Shown: positions 32,301 through 45,348, counted from the stretch's first letter. The stretch: 64,000 nucleotides of DNA from Lineus longissimus (GCF_910592395.1 NC_088321.1:7316001-7380000), one strand, 5' to 3'. The notes: generated by a model from the letters alone, not told the origin. Numbers and translations are program-made.

Positions 32301-35300
32301 ACCTAGTATATCGGACACCAGTGCATTCATTATTTATTGAATTATTTTTATTTTTCATTCCGGGAACCATTACCAACTGTAATGTTTACTAACATTTCCA
32401 ATGAGACCATACATACTCTGTGGTTTTATGACAACGATTATAGTGATCATGAAAACGCCTTTCACTAAGAAAATGATCTCTGAATCCTGTTACAAAGCTG
32501 TATGCTGTTTCCTTACCACTAGAATCATCTGAAAGAGTAAGAAGCGGGAGTTATAACATGTGAAGCCAATACTAACACATTGCAAGGACACTTATTACAC
32601 TAGTCGACTGCCAAACCATGTGATGACAAATATACGCACATGTAAAACGTGTGAATACGAGTAATAATATCGGATTACTTCAAAATGCTTTGAACGTCAC
32701 CCATGAAAGTAAACAAATGATATTTATTTGACCATTTTAGAAATGCACCAGTTTCGAAATAAGTAGAAGGTAAGCCTGTTGGCTCATCACGGTGCCGCTT
32801 ACTTGATGAATCTTAATATTTTAAATTGTAAGCTATGTATCATGCAGTTTTTTATTGCAACATTGTTGAAATGTTCATGGTAACGCCTTCCACTTAATAA
32901 GTACAATCGAAGATTGCTGTCGTGGTGTGTATAAGTAACCCTGTATTCGTCAAATTCGCGTTAGTTTCTGACTAAACCGCACTTTTTCGAAAGAAATATC
33001 AATGATGGCATTGCATTGTTGCCAAATCCTCGAAGGCATTTTTGAAATTCCTTAAGTGGGTTGTGTGAGTATTTCGAAGCCTTTTGTAAACCAAGTAGAC
33101 CGTTGCGTACATGCCAAAATAACCCAACTAAACACGAAAAGTTAATAGAGGTGAGTTTTTCATGAATCATTTCTTCTCATCATTGCTTCTATACGATTTT
33201 CATCACAAGCATGGTGGCTGAAGGTATCGGTTTGACCAAGGATAATACATTCTTACTCAGAGAGGAAATGACGATAAAAATGAAATACACAAAAGGTTAG
33301 TTCATTTTGAGGGGCGTAAGGCCCGCGCCTATTATTTTTATCTGATTGTACCCCTCCGACACTGTAATTGGAGGGCCTTGTTTCTATTGTGTTGCAAAGG
33401 TAAACCAATACCTTACCCGCCATGATAAAGTTAATCCAGAGTTTTTCAACTAAAGAGTCAGGCAACTAGGGACCGTACGGAGCAAATTCCGCACAACTGG
33501 ACTTTGAACAATTACGATCAGCTGAACATGGCCGGTACAAACACCCCGTTTTAAAGCAAACACCTGCTTCAAAGTCACTCATCTCTATAAAACTATTTAG
33601 ATATAATGTCAACGATAACATTTATATCAAAAACGATATGTTTCGCATTTTGCTTTTCAACTGTTGATGAGAAGTGATGGCACTGGTTTGAGAATACTTT
33701 TCGAAATACGTTTTTCTACTGCACATCATCACATATTTTTGTGGTTAGCAGTTTAGTATATTCATATCTTATTAATTTTGACCGTCTACAACTAGTTTTA
33801 TAGCAGGTTTAATTTCGCGTTCGCGGTAAAAAACGAGAAAAAAAACATGAAAAAATGCAAAACGTCTCGTTTTTTGTGGTTAGATGTTCACAAGTTTAGA
33901 AATCCCATTTCATGTCAATTAATTGTTTTCTAATTTAATATAACTGTTATTTAATGGGATCTTTGATAGTCTTGCAATTTTGAAGCCCAGTGTCTAGTTT
34001 ATTGAGCTTGTTTTGGCACATATAAGCACAAAGTGGTGTGAGGTATACCGTTCCAATATTATTGAACAGGCACTTTGGCTGAGACCTTACAAACATTTAT
34101 GATGGGTACATCAATTTTTGAGTCACCTCATCAGAAACAATTTACAGTATAAAAATATGTTGCCATAGATTACAACCTAATTATCTAAAAAAAAACGAAT
34201 TGCAAAGAGATGAGAGTGCATGTAGCTTAATTGTGGTTTGATTATTGTTATCTTTGGCAATTAGCAGCTGATCGACACATCTGCCAAATATTTAAGATCG
34301 TTCTCATCAATTAAATAAAATTTGTATGAATTTGTAACCCGATAAAGTATATGTGTACCTCAGGTGCAGAGTAAACACTTTTCGTGGAATTGTGGTTGTT
34401 CCATCATTGTTTTGCACCTCAGCTCAGTTTTTATAGCTGAATTGAAATGGACTTCATGATCATCATGGCTTCCAGTTAGTTGCCCGAGAGAGCTGTGGGA
34501 TCAAGGAAACTGGCCGTGACCCGATCGCGACTCTTTATTTGAAAGACTCTGGTTAATCTAAATACAGTATCGTCTAAAACAAAACGCTAGGTTTTGTATT
34601 AATATTAAGGTCCTGTTATATTTACGTCGAATTTTTCTCGGAAATCCTCCATCCTTGGAACTTCAGAAGCTTCTTTGGCAATCTGTGCGTACTTCAGCGG
34701 TTTATCAATCTGAAGTAGATCAATCGGTAATAAGAAAATAATGTGATCTGAAAATAGGGTGAGAGTGAGGATACCATGATTATCTCTGCACATTTGTAGC
34801 ATAGTGAGTAGCTTGATAAGTATTCTTTAACTGGTGCATACAACAAGCTCTAGAAAACAGTTCATATTTTAGTTGGTGATGTATGAAACACGCACTTGAT
34901 GTAGGAATACGCTCAAGTCGTAATCGTCATCTTGAAGCAACTGGCCTGATCGTACAGAATGTATTTCTTCAACAGCAGCCCTGCAGCGAATGATCAGCGT
35001 CTCTTTGATCAAGTATGCACGCTATAGACGATTGGTGCCGTTACGCAAAGCAGCCTTCGGAGATCCCCCCCCCCCCCCGACCACAGATGACCATCCCTCT
35101 CGAAGACGAATTTGGGTAAACTTCTAGCATGTCTTGATCAGAGAGACCCACGGCGCTTACGACACCAGAGATTAATAATGTGACCGATTGTCAGAACACC
35201 CCTCCCCCTATCTCTTATCTATATGACAGGAATAACAGAGGCATGTTAGATGAAAACTAAACCATATAATTATTACGCCATGTCCGTCTGAAGTAGACGG

Positions 35301-35520
35301 GAATGAGGACGTTAGTTGGAATACATGCGTTCATCATTTGTTGTGCCTAATTAAGCCTGATCATGAATAAGTCCTGTCAAACTCATACCGTTATCAGGGC
35401 AAATAATTGCTGTACATTTTTTCATGCTATCAAGCCAGGGAGCATCCAGGGAGGTGTAGTAGTCAACTTCATTTTTATTCAGTTTGACAGCAACCTCGTC
35501 GGCATAACGTAACGTTCATT
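29330..35520. other. Long non-coding stretch
   Basis: No gene, domain or coherent splice chain was recognised on either strand; open frames are short and composition-driven. Poly-C runs occur at 30484-30498 and 35065-35078. AT-rich sequence predominates from 32000 to 34600. It may contain intron or regulatory sequence. Confidence 0.5.
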
Positions 35521-35528
35521 TTGTTTTA

Positions 35529-35730
35529 GACCGGTATTATTTACCCGACCGTCGGATCTACATTGAAGGAAATCGGTCTTGTTGACCCGATCGTCAGATC
35601 TCGAGTGAAGAAAATCGGTCCTGTGTACACGACGGTCGGGTGATCAATACTGAAATTCTTCACTCCAGACCTGACGCCGTCGTATCTCGAGTGAAGGAAT
35701 TTGGTACTATTCACCCGGCCGTCCGGCGCA
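35529..35730. repeat. About four degenerate ~50-bp tandem units
   Basis: A unit of the form CGGT-xx-TATTxACCCGACCGTCGGATCTxGAGTGAAG repeats about every 50 bp (35529, 35573, 35626 and 35674, approximate). Some copies have partially inverted CGACGGTCGGG/CCGACCGTCG cores, so each can form a small hairpin. No coding meaning is seen. Confidence 0.7.
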
Positions 35731-35873
35731 AGTCTGCTGACAAGGTTACCCAACTCTCCGCTAGGGGCATGATACTGCCCCTTAGGGGAAACAATGGCGG
35801 CGGATGTAGGTTAAGCGGGCCTGTCGGTTGGACAAAAATTCACCAATTTTGCCCAATTTCAATCAAAATTATA

Positions 35874-36012
35874 TTGTTGTCGGGCCAATAGCGCGGAGAA
35901 TCTTTTAATCTTGACTCGAGACACGACTGTTGACCAGCAAATACATCATATTCTAGTCGGGTCAATAGCGCAGAAAATCTTCAGTCAAGACACGACAGTC
36001 GGGCGAATAATA
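35874..36012. repeat. Two to three degenerate ~65-bp direct repeats
   Basis: GTCGGGCCAATAGCGCGGAG at about 35879 recurs as GTCGGGTCAATAGCGCAGAA at about 35957 and partly as GTCGGGCGAATAATAA at about 35999. Each of the first two is followed by AATCTT and a GACACGAC word. It shares GTCGGG words with the preceding array and probably belongs to the same repeat family. Confidence 0.6.
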
Positions 36013-36029
36013 ATTTTCTTTGTTTTATG

Positions 36030-38735
36030 TATGTCCACTGAATCTTGACAGGTGTAAAAGGAATGGACGTCCTAGGAATGCAGATCCCCATACAATAGCT
36101 GTGTATTGTCAACGAATGTGGTTAATGGATTGGTTAGGGTTAGCTACATAATCTTCAACAGAGGAATTCGGCGACTCTATTCACTTTAACAGAAGGACCA
36201 GACTTAGATTCCGGGGGGACTTCCATTTCTTTTACACCGGTGTGAGTATAATGCCTATTTAGTGAGTCCGACCGAGCTGGTGCAATGAAAAGATGAATCC
36301 GATACGAATCCTGTTTTCTTCAAGGTAAATAAGGGCGTGTGCTTGAAGGGGTATGGCTTCAATGTTCTTATTGACGGGTCACTCTATCATATCACATCAT
36401 CATTTAATTTACCAGGGTCGTAAACCTGTTGGATTTTTGGCATTGTTTTGGAGTCCCCTATTGACTACAGTCCACCTATATGTAGGATATATTACCTGTC
36501 CTGGCATACATTAGACACTTTAGTACAAGAGACCACAACATTTAGTCCTATCCGACAGACTCTCAAGTATTTTATGCATTGTACGTGTTGTGAAGAGCCT
36601 GGAATTTCAGTTCCTATAAAGCCAGTCAGGTTTATCAAGGAAGTGAATCCTAGGTTCTCGATCCCCGGGATCGACCCACCCTGTGCCTTATTGCGTGATA
36701 GCCAGCAGTGTTAACCACAATGCTTTGAGGCTCCTTTATCACAGGATAGATTTTCGTTTTTCACCGGGTGATCAGAAATAATTCTGATCATATCCTATTG
36801 CAATGGTTGATTATTTCCCCTCTCAGTAAAGTATACCTCTCGCCAGGATACTTTGTACTTGTTTTATCACGTGCTCTTCACATACCAATTGATGTCGCCA
36901 CATAGCAATTTGATCCGATTCATCGGGCATATATTACCGGCATCCGAAAATAACAAACTGCTGTGTATAAATAATCTTACAATTAATTCCATAACAATTT
37001 CCTATATTCCATTATTTCCAAATTTTAATTTTGATGGAAACTGTAAGGCGACCATGTTGTGTTTCTCTTCCGACATGTAAACATGCATCTTTCTTTCGTT
37101 GACGTTTACATAATACCAGAACAAAAAGTATTTAATCTTATTTTTGCTGAGCCATGTAGCTTTAACATGCTTAATGAGCTATCCCGAATCGCGTGTGTGC
37201 AAAAATCATCACTTATCACTTTTTTAAAACTTCACCCAACAAACGAGTTGACTCTGGTGACATTGTGGTTTAGAAATAGTAGGCATGTGATGTAGAATGT
37301 GTGTACCATTATTTATTGATATTGTAGATGTCGACACCATTAGCTCAAATGTCATATCTTCAATATTGAACGCCCTAGGGTTTTTAATAAACAAATGTTA
37401 ATCACGACATTAGAATTCGAAATGAAAAACATCCAAACTTGGGGCGCCCATGCCGAAGTGTCAAACGACTGGTTGTTTCATCACGGTTTAGTCGTTAAAA
37501 GGTATCGGGTTTATCGACAGAGGAAATGGAACACACAACGCATACACACAACGTCATAATAGAAATCAACAGGGGCGAATGGCCGTGCAGAACGTATGCC
37601 CCCCCCCCCCCTCATTATATTTCGTTCCCCATTGACAAGGATTCATGTTGATTCTTATGTTCCTTCAAGATCGTCCTGTTTCATTGTGATCAGACGTCGA
37701 ATAATCATTCAGAGGCCAAGTAGCAATGCGAAATATGTCTCTCTAACAAGAAGAGATAGCGGCCCATCAACGGAACAGCTATTTCCTCATTGTCAGAAGC
37801 TGAGTTTGGTGTTTAATGACATTCGATTGGGAACAGACATTACTAATTTTAAGGACCATCTTGAAAAAGATAAGAAATAACCCGAATCCTTGTCAAAGAG
37901 AAAGGTATTACAAACGCTCTCATGCCAGGTCGAAATAACACTAGAGTCACGCTTCCACTCACTCCTGCACAACTTGACATTTCCATGTCAACTGTGCCCA
38001 CACCAGAAAATACTCATGCCGGGGTGGCAAAAAGGACGATCTCTCTTCTTTGTCCATAAAATACTCCAATGCCCTACGAATGCAGCTTACAGTCAGACTC
38101 CAAAACATGGGCGATTAAACTAGCTATACGTTGCAGTAGCTAGCCTAGATGAAGGATAATCTGACTTCACACCGGCTCAGACGGTGGATCTACATGAGGC
38201 AGCCCTTCCCAACGGCCGGACGTCGTTAGGCCAACCACCTCTCGCAGCCCAAACAATAATAGTTCGAAACCAACAGCAGAGTAAAGTGTCGTAAAAAAGA
38301 ATGACCAGACACCTGCCCGTTTAACTCTGGTGACACCAATTACGAGGTACAAATTGCTTTTCAAGCTATGGCTGCCAACATCTATAGGTCTACTATAAAT
38401 GGTCATTATCAGGATACTACGAATGTTTTCGTTTCTTGCACTTTCAACCTCTTCATCTGTAGACTACTTCAAACAAATTTAAAATGGCCGTGCGTAGCCC
38501 CTGGAAACATATTTACACCATCGCCTACAGCGATCACATGTGGGCAATTATGACACGACTCATGTATTTGGTCGTTACATGCCCCTACTGTTTCTACATG
38601 ACACCAGATTTTGTGGCTCATCAAATTATTGCAAAATTGAGTATACCTCTCTCAGGGTACGCAAAGATACGAGACAATTCCACCAATGAATATTCATAGG
38701 TCCAAACCTATAAATTAGACGCGAGGATGTTTTTA
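36030..38735. other. Non-coding stretch
   Basis: Nothing recognisable as a gene. A poly-C run lies at 37599-37611. Short open frames such as 36448-36714 and 37596-37880 lack splice context or known motifs. Confidence 0.5.
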
Positions 38736-38740
38736 ACTAT

Positions 38741-38815
38741 CAAGTACGGTAGGTGATAAAGCTTGGAACCAGTGAAACCTTGAAACCAGTGATAAACCTT
38801 GGAATCAGTCCTAAA
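38741..38815. repeat. Left copy of a ~70-bp inverted repeat pair (partner at 41627-41700)
   Basis: GGTGATAAAGCTTGGAACCA and onward matches the reverse complement of the segment at 41627-41700 at about 85% by eye. The copy itself contains 17-18-bp internal repeats of CTTGGAACCAGTGA-type words. The pair could be the arms of a ~3-kb non-autonomous element or two inverted copies of one simple repeat. Confidence 0.65.
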
Positions 38816-40486
38816 AATGCATAAAAACATGAAATAATGCCATTTGAACCTAAGGTGGTTACGAATCAATACTTGGAGCTTATTTTTACATGATCAGATC
38901 GGAATTTGACGGTGATCATACAGGGTGATACAGAGAAGATTGACTACATCATGCAGTACCGGCTGGCACTTATCCGCAGAAACGTAGATGAAGGTTTATT
39001 ACCGAAGGTTTTAGCCGGGTTTGGAGATGAAAAATGTGAATAAATTCCTTCGCTGTGAGCGATTTCGTACATATTCATGTACACATCGAGGGATGTAGTG
39101 ATATTTTCGTGATGTAACCAGTTCTAAGCGGACACATTTTTTAGTGATTCCCGTGTGCATGTTTGTCATATCTACTGAGCTTTATCAGAGCATTATGTAT
39201 ACAAATGATTCTTCTAATAAAAACGTTTTATTTTAGTATATGGAATACAAAACAATCACAAAAGCTTACTTTTGCTTTCATCGAAGAGCAATAATTATAT
39301 AAGCATAACCCGTGTAGTGGGCATAATTCGGGTGGTAGCTAGAGTTGAAAGGCAGGCCTATATTATCATAGGTTGTGCCACTGACCGTGTTTTGTTTGTC
39401 ATCCGTTCAGTATGTACACACATTTTTCCAATTTGTTAGATACCCCCCCCCCCCCCCCCCCGTGTACGCATAGGTGATACAAAGTAATGTACAGCAAATT
39501 AATGTATTGGAGTACGCAAAATGGCCCCTATATCGTGACCATGGTTACTGAAATATAAAAACCAAACTTTGAAGAAATCGGCCCGGTAGTTTCTGGAGTC
39601 ACCCAAAAGGCCAGGTGTGGGGGCGTTGCCGGACACGCATTTATTTCTTTATTGACTTTTGTCTTTTGCATGATAGGACCCAGCCGGCTACCACCACCCT
39701 CGGCTAGGCCTATGAATATGATTATGATAGGAACTTGTCGGCGCGGCGGTGGGTCGATCAGATATTCCGGCATGCAGTCATTATTTGTGGGAAATTTCCT
39801 TTTTAGAACGACAAAATTGCACTCGCCTTGCTCAACACGCAGTCAACAAATTCAACTTGGACAATCTCGCAAATTCGCACGAACGGTGTGATTCTCTCTG
39901 TGATGACGTCATTAGCAACGCGTAGAGAAACTTCCAGCGAAATCGCAAATGAGTGCTTTAGCAAGTGAGTTCTTGCGTTTTCCTGACAAATGCAAGAATA
40001 AATTGGCCGCTGACTTTGACAAATGGTGCCGAGGAAGCAAGTTTAAAAATGCATGTCGAATCGTATAGTCGAATCGAGGGCTTAAAAAGAAGTTGCAAAA
40101 TGGTCGATCTTCAAAAATTTACTGACACTTGCTGCGAAAACATGGCGGTCGGAGTAAGACTGAGACGGGGAAAAATCTATATAAAATCTTTAAATTTTAA
40201 TACTTTTCATGTATGATTAGCGATTTGAACTATACGTTGCATCAGGAGAGTATATTCCAAACAACCATGCCGAATTTCGAGGCAAAACAATATCGGCAAG
40301 TGTGAGTTTATTCGTCCCCCTTCCAGTATTATTATATAGATTTGCAAATGGCGGCCCGTCATGAATATAAGTTTATTTTTTAACGACAACAACACATTTC
40401 CAATGCATTCCATGATGACGTCATCCTCCACAAAAAGGTTGATTCTGGAACTACTGGCAAATTGCTAATATGTAAAGTCAAGAACT

Positions 40487-40665
40487 TAGTGAGCCCCCCT
40501 TTAGGTCGGGGGAGCTCCCCCGAACCCCCCTACGAGCATATGTTAAGTGCAAGCTCTAACAACTACAGCTGTTACAATGGGGGGACACCCCCCAAACCCC
40601 CCTCCGTCGACATAGGTTTTTACCAGTGCGTTGGGGGGAAGCTCCCCCCAAACCCCCCCGGTGGA
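40487..40665. repeat. Three G/C-run hairpins in tandem
   Basis: Three units about 70-80 bp apart each place a G-run against a C-run: GGGGGAGCTCCCCC, GGGGGGACACCCCCC and GGGGGGAAGCTCCCCCC. Each is followed by a second C-run (AACCCCCC). Each can fold as a hairpin, and the minus strand could form G-quadruplexes. Frames reading through them are proline/glycine by-products. Confidence 0.8.
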
Positions 40666-41626
40666 CAGTCAACTAGCCCTTCTGTGTCATACTGCTGGAG
40701 GGGGGGTGCGATGGGACCATCCATATAGTTCCTTCCGACACATTTTTGTTTTGGTAATGTAATACATTGTGATTGACCTTATTCACGGGAATCGGGCGTT
40801 TCCAGTGATATACGACACAAATGGGTTGTCCTCATGCATTCACTTTCGAAACGCATTTTAAAATAGATGTTACGTCCTGTTAATGGGGCACGTCATCATC
40901 GCGTACATTTGGGAAAAACTCCCTAACGAGACCGGAGCAGACGGCTGAAAGTAGTTTATTTATTGGCCGCTAGGGTACAGAATGTACGTCGCTCACCCGA
41001 ATTTTTCACGCAACTATAGCTAAATAGAGCTAGTTCTAGTTTGTGATTCAATTTGATACTTCAGATTTGGGCAGTAGACCAATATAACTTAGTCGTCAGT
41101 GTGGTTTTAAGCTGGAAAAACGTATTTGTTTTTCTTAAAGTGCCTTTTTTGGACGGGTGTGTGCGATTGTTTTGTTTTTATGTCACGTGACCTCGATAAT
41201 GTCGACACAAAATTGAAATAAACCACCATTTTCTGTCATTATTTAGGACGGATATTTCTCTGATAAAAATATTAATATAATTGGCCAATTTCTTAGGCAT
41301 ATGATGTAGCGAATTCCCATGAAGATTTAAATAAATTTCAACCAATGGGATAGCAACCACCACCGGAAGATCGCGGAGAAATCGGTAAACTCAACGGAGT
41401 TAATTCAGAAAAATACCAAAAAAAATTGTTTGTAGGATATACAATATTTACTCTCTTTATTTCTCATCAAATCAGTATATACTCCCACACACACGTGTAT
41501 CTTAAGAGCCCCTCCTAAAGGGGGGCTTATCAATAAAGTCAGCTGGGACGAGATTGGCAGTTGGGAGGGTATAAATCGTGGAAGGAACGCGCCCGATTTC
41601 ACGCGGTACTTGCACAGTGATTCCAC

Positions 41627-41700
41627 GGTTACTGACTATTCCAAGGTTTATCACTGGTTACATGGTTTCACTGATTCCAAGCTTTATCAACTACCAAGTA
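41627..41700. repeat. Right copy of the inverted repeat pair (partner at 38741-38815)
   Basis: The sequence from TATTCCAAGGTTTATCACTG to TTATCAACTACCAAGTAC is the reverse complement of the left copy with scattered mismatches. About 2.8 kb of apparently non-coding sequence, including the G/C hairpins, lies between the two copies. Confidence 0.65.
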
Positions 41701-42191
41701 CATATTTGGACTTGGAGAGGTATTGAAAAAATATTTGCTGTGGCAAGTCTACATACAGATATAAAGAAATTATTCGATGAAAAGATTAATTTTAAATTCT
41801 GCTAATTCGGCAATAGGGGGCGTGTTTTGAGATTGTTCTGCCAGTTGGCTGAAAAGAGTGGAAATATCAATGTCTGTCCAATTTGTCGATTATCAAAAAA
41901 TTTCCGTTGTCAACTACCAGTTTACTTTTCACCATTTACTTGCCCGACTGTCTGGAATATCATATCAAAATTTCAGATTCACAACCCCACGCAGTATTTG
42001 ATGCGTCGCGGTTAAACATTGACAATTGAACTGCTAAAAGGCTTAAAAAATCAATGGTGGTCTTGTCTCATACCAGACACGACAATCCAAACATACCGTC
42101 TTTGGTCAAATATTTTTTCACCAGGTAAAAAAGTACATGTGTCACTATATTAAAAATCCACGAAGCTTTCATCCATAATCAATCCCGGTGA

Positions 42192-42275
42192 ATTTTTCCT
42201 AGCCCAGCCGGAAGAGTGAATTAATACCTTCTAAGCCAGAGGTCCTGGGTTCAATCCCTGGAATGACCTGTTACA
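42192..42275 (+). repeat. tRNA-like SINE head, copy 1
   Basis: An A-box-like TAGCCCAGCCGG (42200) and a B-box GGGTTCAATCCCTGG (42247) are spaced as in a tRNA gene, with an anticodon-region-like CTTCTAAGCCAGAGGTC between them. The acceptor stem does not close cleanly, so this is a tRNA-derived pol III element rather than a functional tRNA. Confidence 0.55.
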
Positions 42276-42451
42276 TTTGGCGCCAATCGTGGTTGAATGG
42301 TAATAATAATCTATTTCCTCGATGCTGGGCATGAATTGGCTGATAAATTAACTCTTTGAATCTCGGAAGAAGAACACGATTATGAAGACACAACTTTCCC
42401 GAACGGGGGAGTATTTAGTGGTGGCATAGTATATAGCCCTGGCTAGTGGGA

Positions 42452-42533
42452 ATTTCCCTTTGGCCCAGTCGGTAGATGGAGTGATAACTTATTAACCAGA
42501 GATCATGGGTCCAATCCCCGGCATGACCCAGGT
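42452..42533 (+). repeat. tRNA-like SINE head, copy 2
   Basis: TGGCCCAGTCGG (42461) and GGGTCCAATCCCC (42507) have the same 46-47-nt spacing as copy 1, about 260 bp downstream and in the same orientation. Both are followed by similar CATGACC/GAATGACC words. This supports two members of one SINE family, or a dimeric SINE. Confidence 0.55.
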
Positions 42534-42559
42534 GCTTTTCGTCTGTTACAATAATCATG

Positions 42560-43755
42560 CAACAAATAGTGAGTATTTATCATTGTTATGAGTGTAAGTG
42601 CTGTGAGAACATTACGATGTAGTTTATAGTATATTTACCGCATTATCGGATTTCTTCTTCTTTTATCTCATTGACATTATTCGGACATCGTCAACGGCAA
42701 GAATATTCATTGATGTTATTATCAACTAAGCAGACAACCATTTTTAGGTGGCAACATGGGGTTGAAAGAAAATAAGACTAGAATGTGCTATTTAATAAGA
42801 TCTAATTTAGTGATCACTCTTTGAGACAACAAGAAGAGCGAAACGTGGATTTATAGATGATCCCGGTGATAATGAAATAATTGCGAACTTACACCTGCAG
42901 GCGTGCTGAAACTAATAAACGCACCGAAGAACATTATAGCTCAATGTAAAAAATATTTCAGACGCAAACAAGTTGCTTTTCCATTCCCATGCTTTCTGCT
43001 CATTTAGAAAGAGGGATCACTAAATTAGCTCTCAATATAAAGAGCCTGTTAGTTTCTCTCTTACTTCTTTAGATAGTGCTGTATTAAGTAGAGGAGTGCA
43101 ATAATGACCCTGAAAAGGGATCGGAGGCATGTGCCAGTCGAAGATGACGTTTTATGATCAATCAGGGGTCAGCACTGTGTATGGCCTCGATTTAAACATT
43201 CGTTCTGGGCATGGGGTGTGGTTTTTAAAATGTAGTGAATCTAAAATCGTCCATTTTACCTAATTGTGAACAAAAGAGCATCTTGGCCTACAGATTTTCT
43301 TTCTAAGATATAGCAAGACGTGTTCACCCGGTTTACGAAACTGTTATCATATGCGTCAAATTCTTTTCGGCTGATTTATGCCTGTGAAGTTGGCAAGCTG
43401 TGAAACAATTAGGCGTGATGAATGGCGATCACAAAAGGGCATCCGAAATTTGGGTAGTAAGCGGTAGTGCCCCCTATCATCACCTAGGTCATTCAAATGC
43501 CGCCACCACTGTATTGTTTGTCAGCATCACTCCGAAAACACGAAACACGAAAATGTTTGGCCTTGTGAATCATATTAGCCTCGGAGACCAAAACGAGAGC
43601 GTACACGCACATTAACTACACTCCGTCATGCCACATGATACAGAAAAGTCAATCAGCGTTGTGAATCATCGGGATCCGCTTAAAAAAATCCAGAAAATAT
43701 CAGGCTTCGCTTCCCCCTGCGAGACACACCGATGAACTCAGAATGATATAAATTA
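42560..43755. other. Non-coding stretch
   Basis: No gene, RNA or ordered repeat was recognised. Open frame 43400-43615 lacks any family signature. Confidence 0.4.
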
Positions 43756-43759
43756 AGGA

Positions 43760-43922
43760 ATTGAACCCGAGGCGGAGGACCTTGGTTGAGTTACCAAGAC
43801 ACTCGAGGGTGGAGCTAAAATACAGTCCAAACCCGAGCCGATAGGCGAGGGTTTGGACGAAATTTTAGCTCCACCCGAGAGTGTCTTGGTAACTCAACCA
43901 AGGTCCGAAGCCGAGGGTTCAA
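43760..43922. repeat. Foldback (snapback) element with ~74-bp arms and a 14-bp loop
   Basis: The left arm, 43760-43834, reads from TTGAACCCGAGGCGGAGGAC to AGTCCAAACCC. The right arm, 43849-43922, is its reverse complement with few mismatches. It could be a small foldback/MITE. No open frame is meaningful here. Confidence 0.85.
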
Positions 43923-45110
43923 TTTCTATTCTAAAATACCTCAAACTTAAAAAGATAGGCCACGAAAATAACTTGAATATGTGCGAATTTGGCAAATTCC
44001 ATCCATCGCCTGCCCGGAGCGCCGGTAGCGCCGTTGTTTACATTATGTTACGGCAGCGTGCATAGGAAGTCCGCATCGGCTCGCTCAAGTGATGCTAAAA
44101 TCCGCGCAAATGGGCTATTTGGAGCGTTTTTCTCAGCAAATATGTGTAGTGCTCATTAAAAAACTTAGGGTGGTTGATGCTTCCTTGGCTGATTTGTGTT
44201 TGAAGCAGTGTTTTGAGAGCCTAAAACTTCTGAAGTGAGCTGTGTGCATGGTTTCAACATTTTAGTGCAACCCGAGGGAACTTTGGTAGAGCATCTTGGT
44301 TGCGTGTCCAAAACACTCCACTCTCAGAACGAGGCTTATGCATTTTCCATTTAAAAGTTGACTTTACGGTACCAAGGTATTTTAGAATGCATCTTCAAGT
44401 GATTTCTCGCCAAAACATCGATAAAGTTAGCGGACTGTCCCGAAGGTTTCCGAATGAGCACATGGAATATCTGACAAACATAAACAAAGATGGTGATTGG
44501 TTGAAGCCAAAAGCACGTGTTTAAAATCTCGTGCAAATAAAAATGTCGCGTCCGGGATGGGCAATGTCATTCTTGTAACACTTCAAAATACATGAACTGC
44601 ATGAATTGTTTACTACTTGTTCATGGTCGGGTCGTCCCTATATGTCCAGGGTTCTATGTGTTCAGCATGATGAGGTTCTATGCAACTTGACTAACTTTAT
44701 TTTTTCACGATAAACGTAATGGTGTCATTGTTGTTACCGTTGTCGACAAAGATGCAATCTACAGGCTTAGAGATGCGCTGCACTTTCCTATCTTGAAGTG
44801 CAAAAATGGGACATTAGTTGAAAGCCAGGAAGCATTGTGCAATTTATTAGTGTATACACACAGAAGGTGCATAATCATTGGCCTGTAATGATCTTCTGAA
44901 CCGATCATTGAAACGGCAGGCGATGTGTGGAGGATGACGTCATTGTCTTTACCGTTGTCGTTTATCGTTCGAGTTCTTAACCTCGCTGCTATCCCCCGAA
45001 AATAAAAATTATCGAATTTTAAAGAGATAAGAGTTTTAGATAGATATCTGTATCAGTATTAAAAACGACAGGGTCATGTTACGGCTTTTTGCTACATACA
45101 GAATCCATAT

Positions 45111-45157
45111 CGGATCTCGGATCTCGGATTTCGGATTTTGGATTTCGGATCTCGGAT
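45111..45157. repeat. CGGATCT/CGGATTT heptamer microsatellite
   Basis: Six or seven copies of a 7-bp unit (TCGGATC or TCGGATT) follow one another. It is a simple sequence repeat with no other content. Confidence 0.85.
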
Positions 45158-45304
45158 GATCCTTCCCGTCTTTCGTAGAACACAGCTCTGGAGCGCATTC
45201 CAACCACCTGCGAGCAGGAGATCATGAAGGAAACCTTATTTGGTAACCAAGGCATTCCGAGCTGATGGCGGTATATAAACCCAGGGCAAGCCTGGGAAAG
45301 ACAT

Positions 45305-45348
45305 TCAATTCATTCAATTCAATTCAATTCAATTCATTCATTCAATTT
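45305..45348. repeat. ATTCA / ATTCAATTC microsatellite
   Basis: Alternating ATTCA and ATTCAATTC words form a simple repeat. Confidence 0.85.

Noticed and set aside
40462-40728. Proline-rich secreted-looking peptide
   Set aside because: It is produced by reading through the three C-run hairpins.
42192-42533. Two genuine tRNA genes
   Set aside because: A and B boxes are present, but the acceptor and anticodon stems do not pair properly, so they are kept only as tRNA-like SINE heads.
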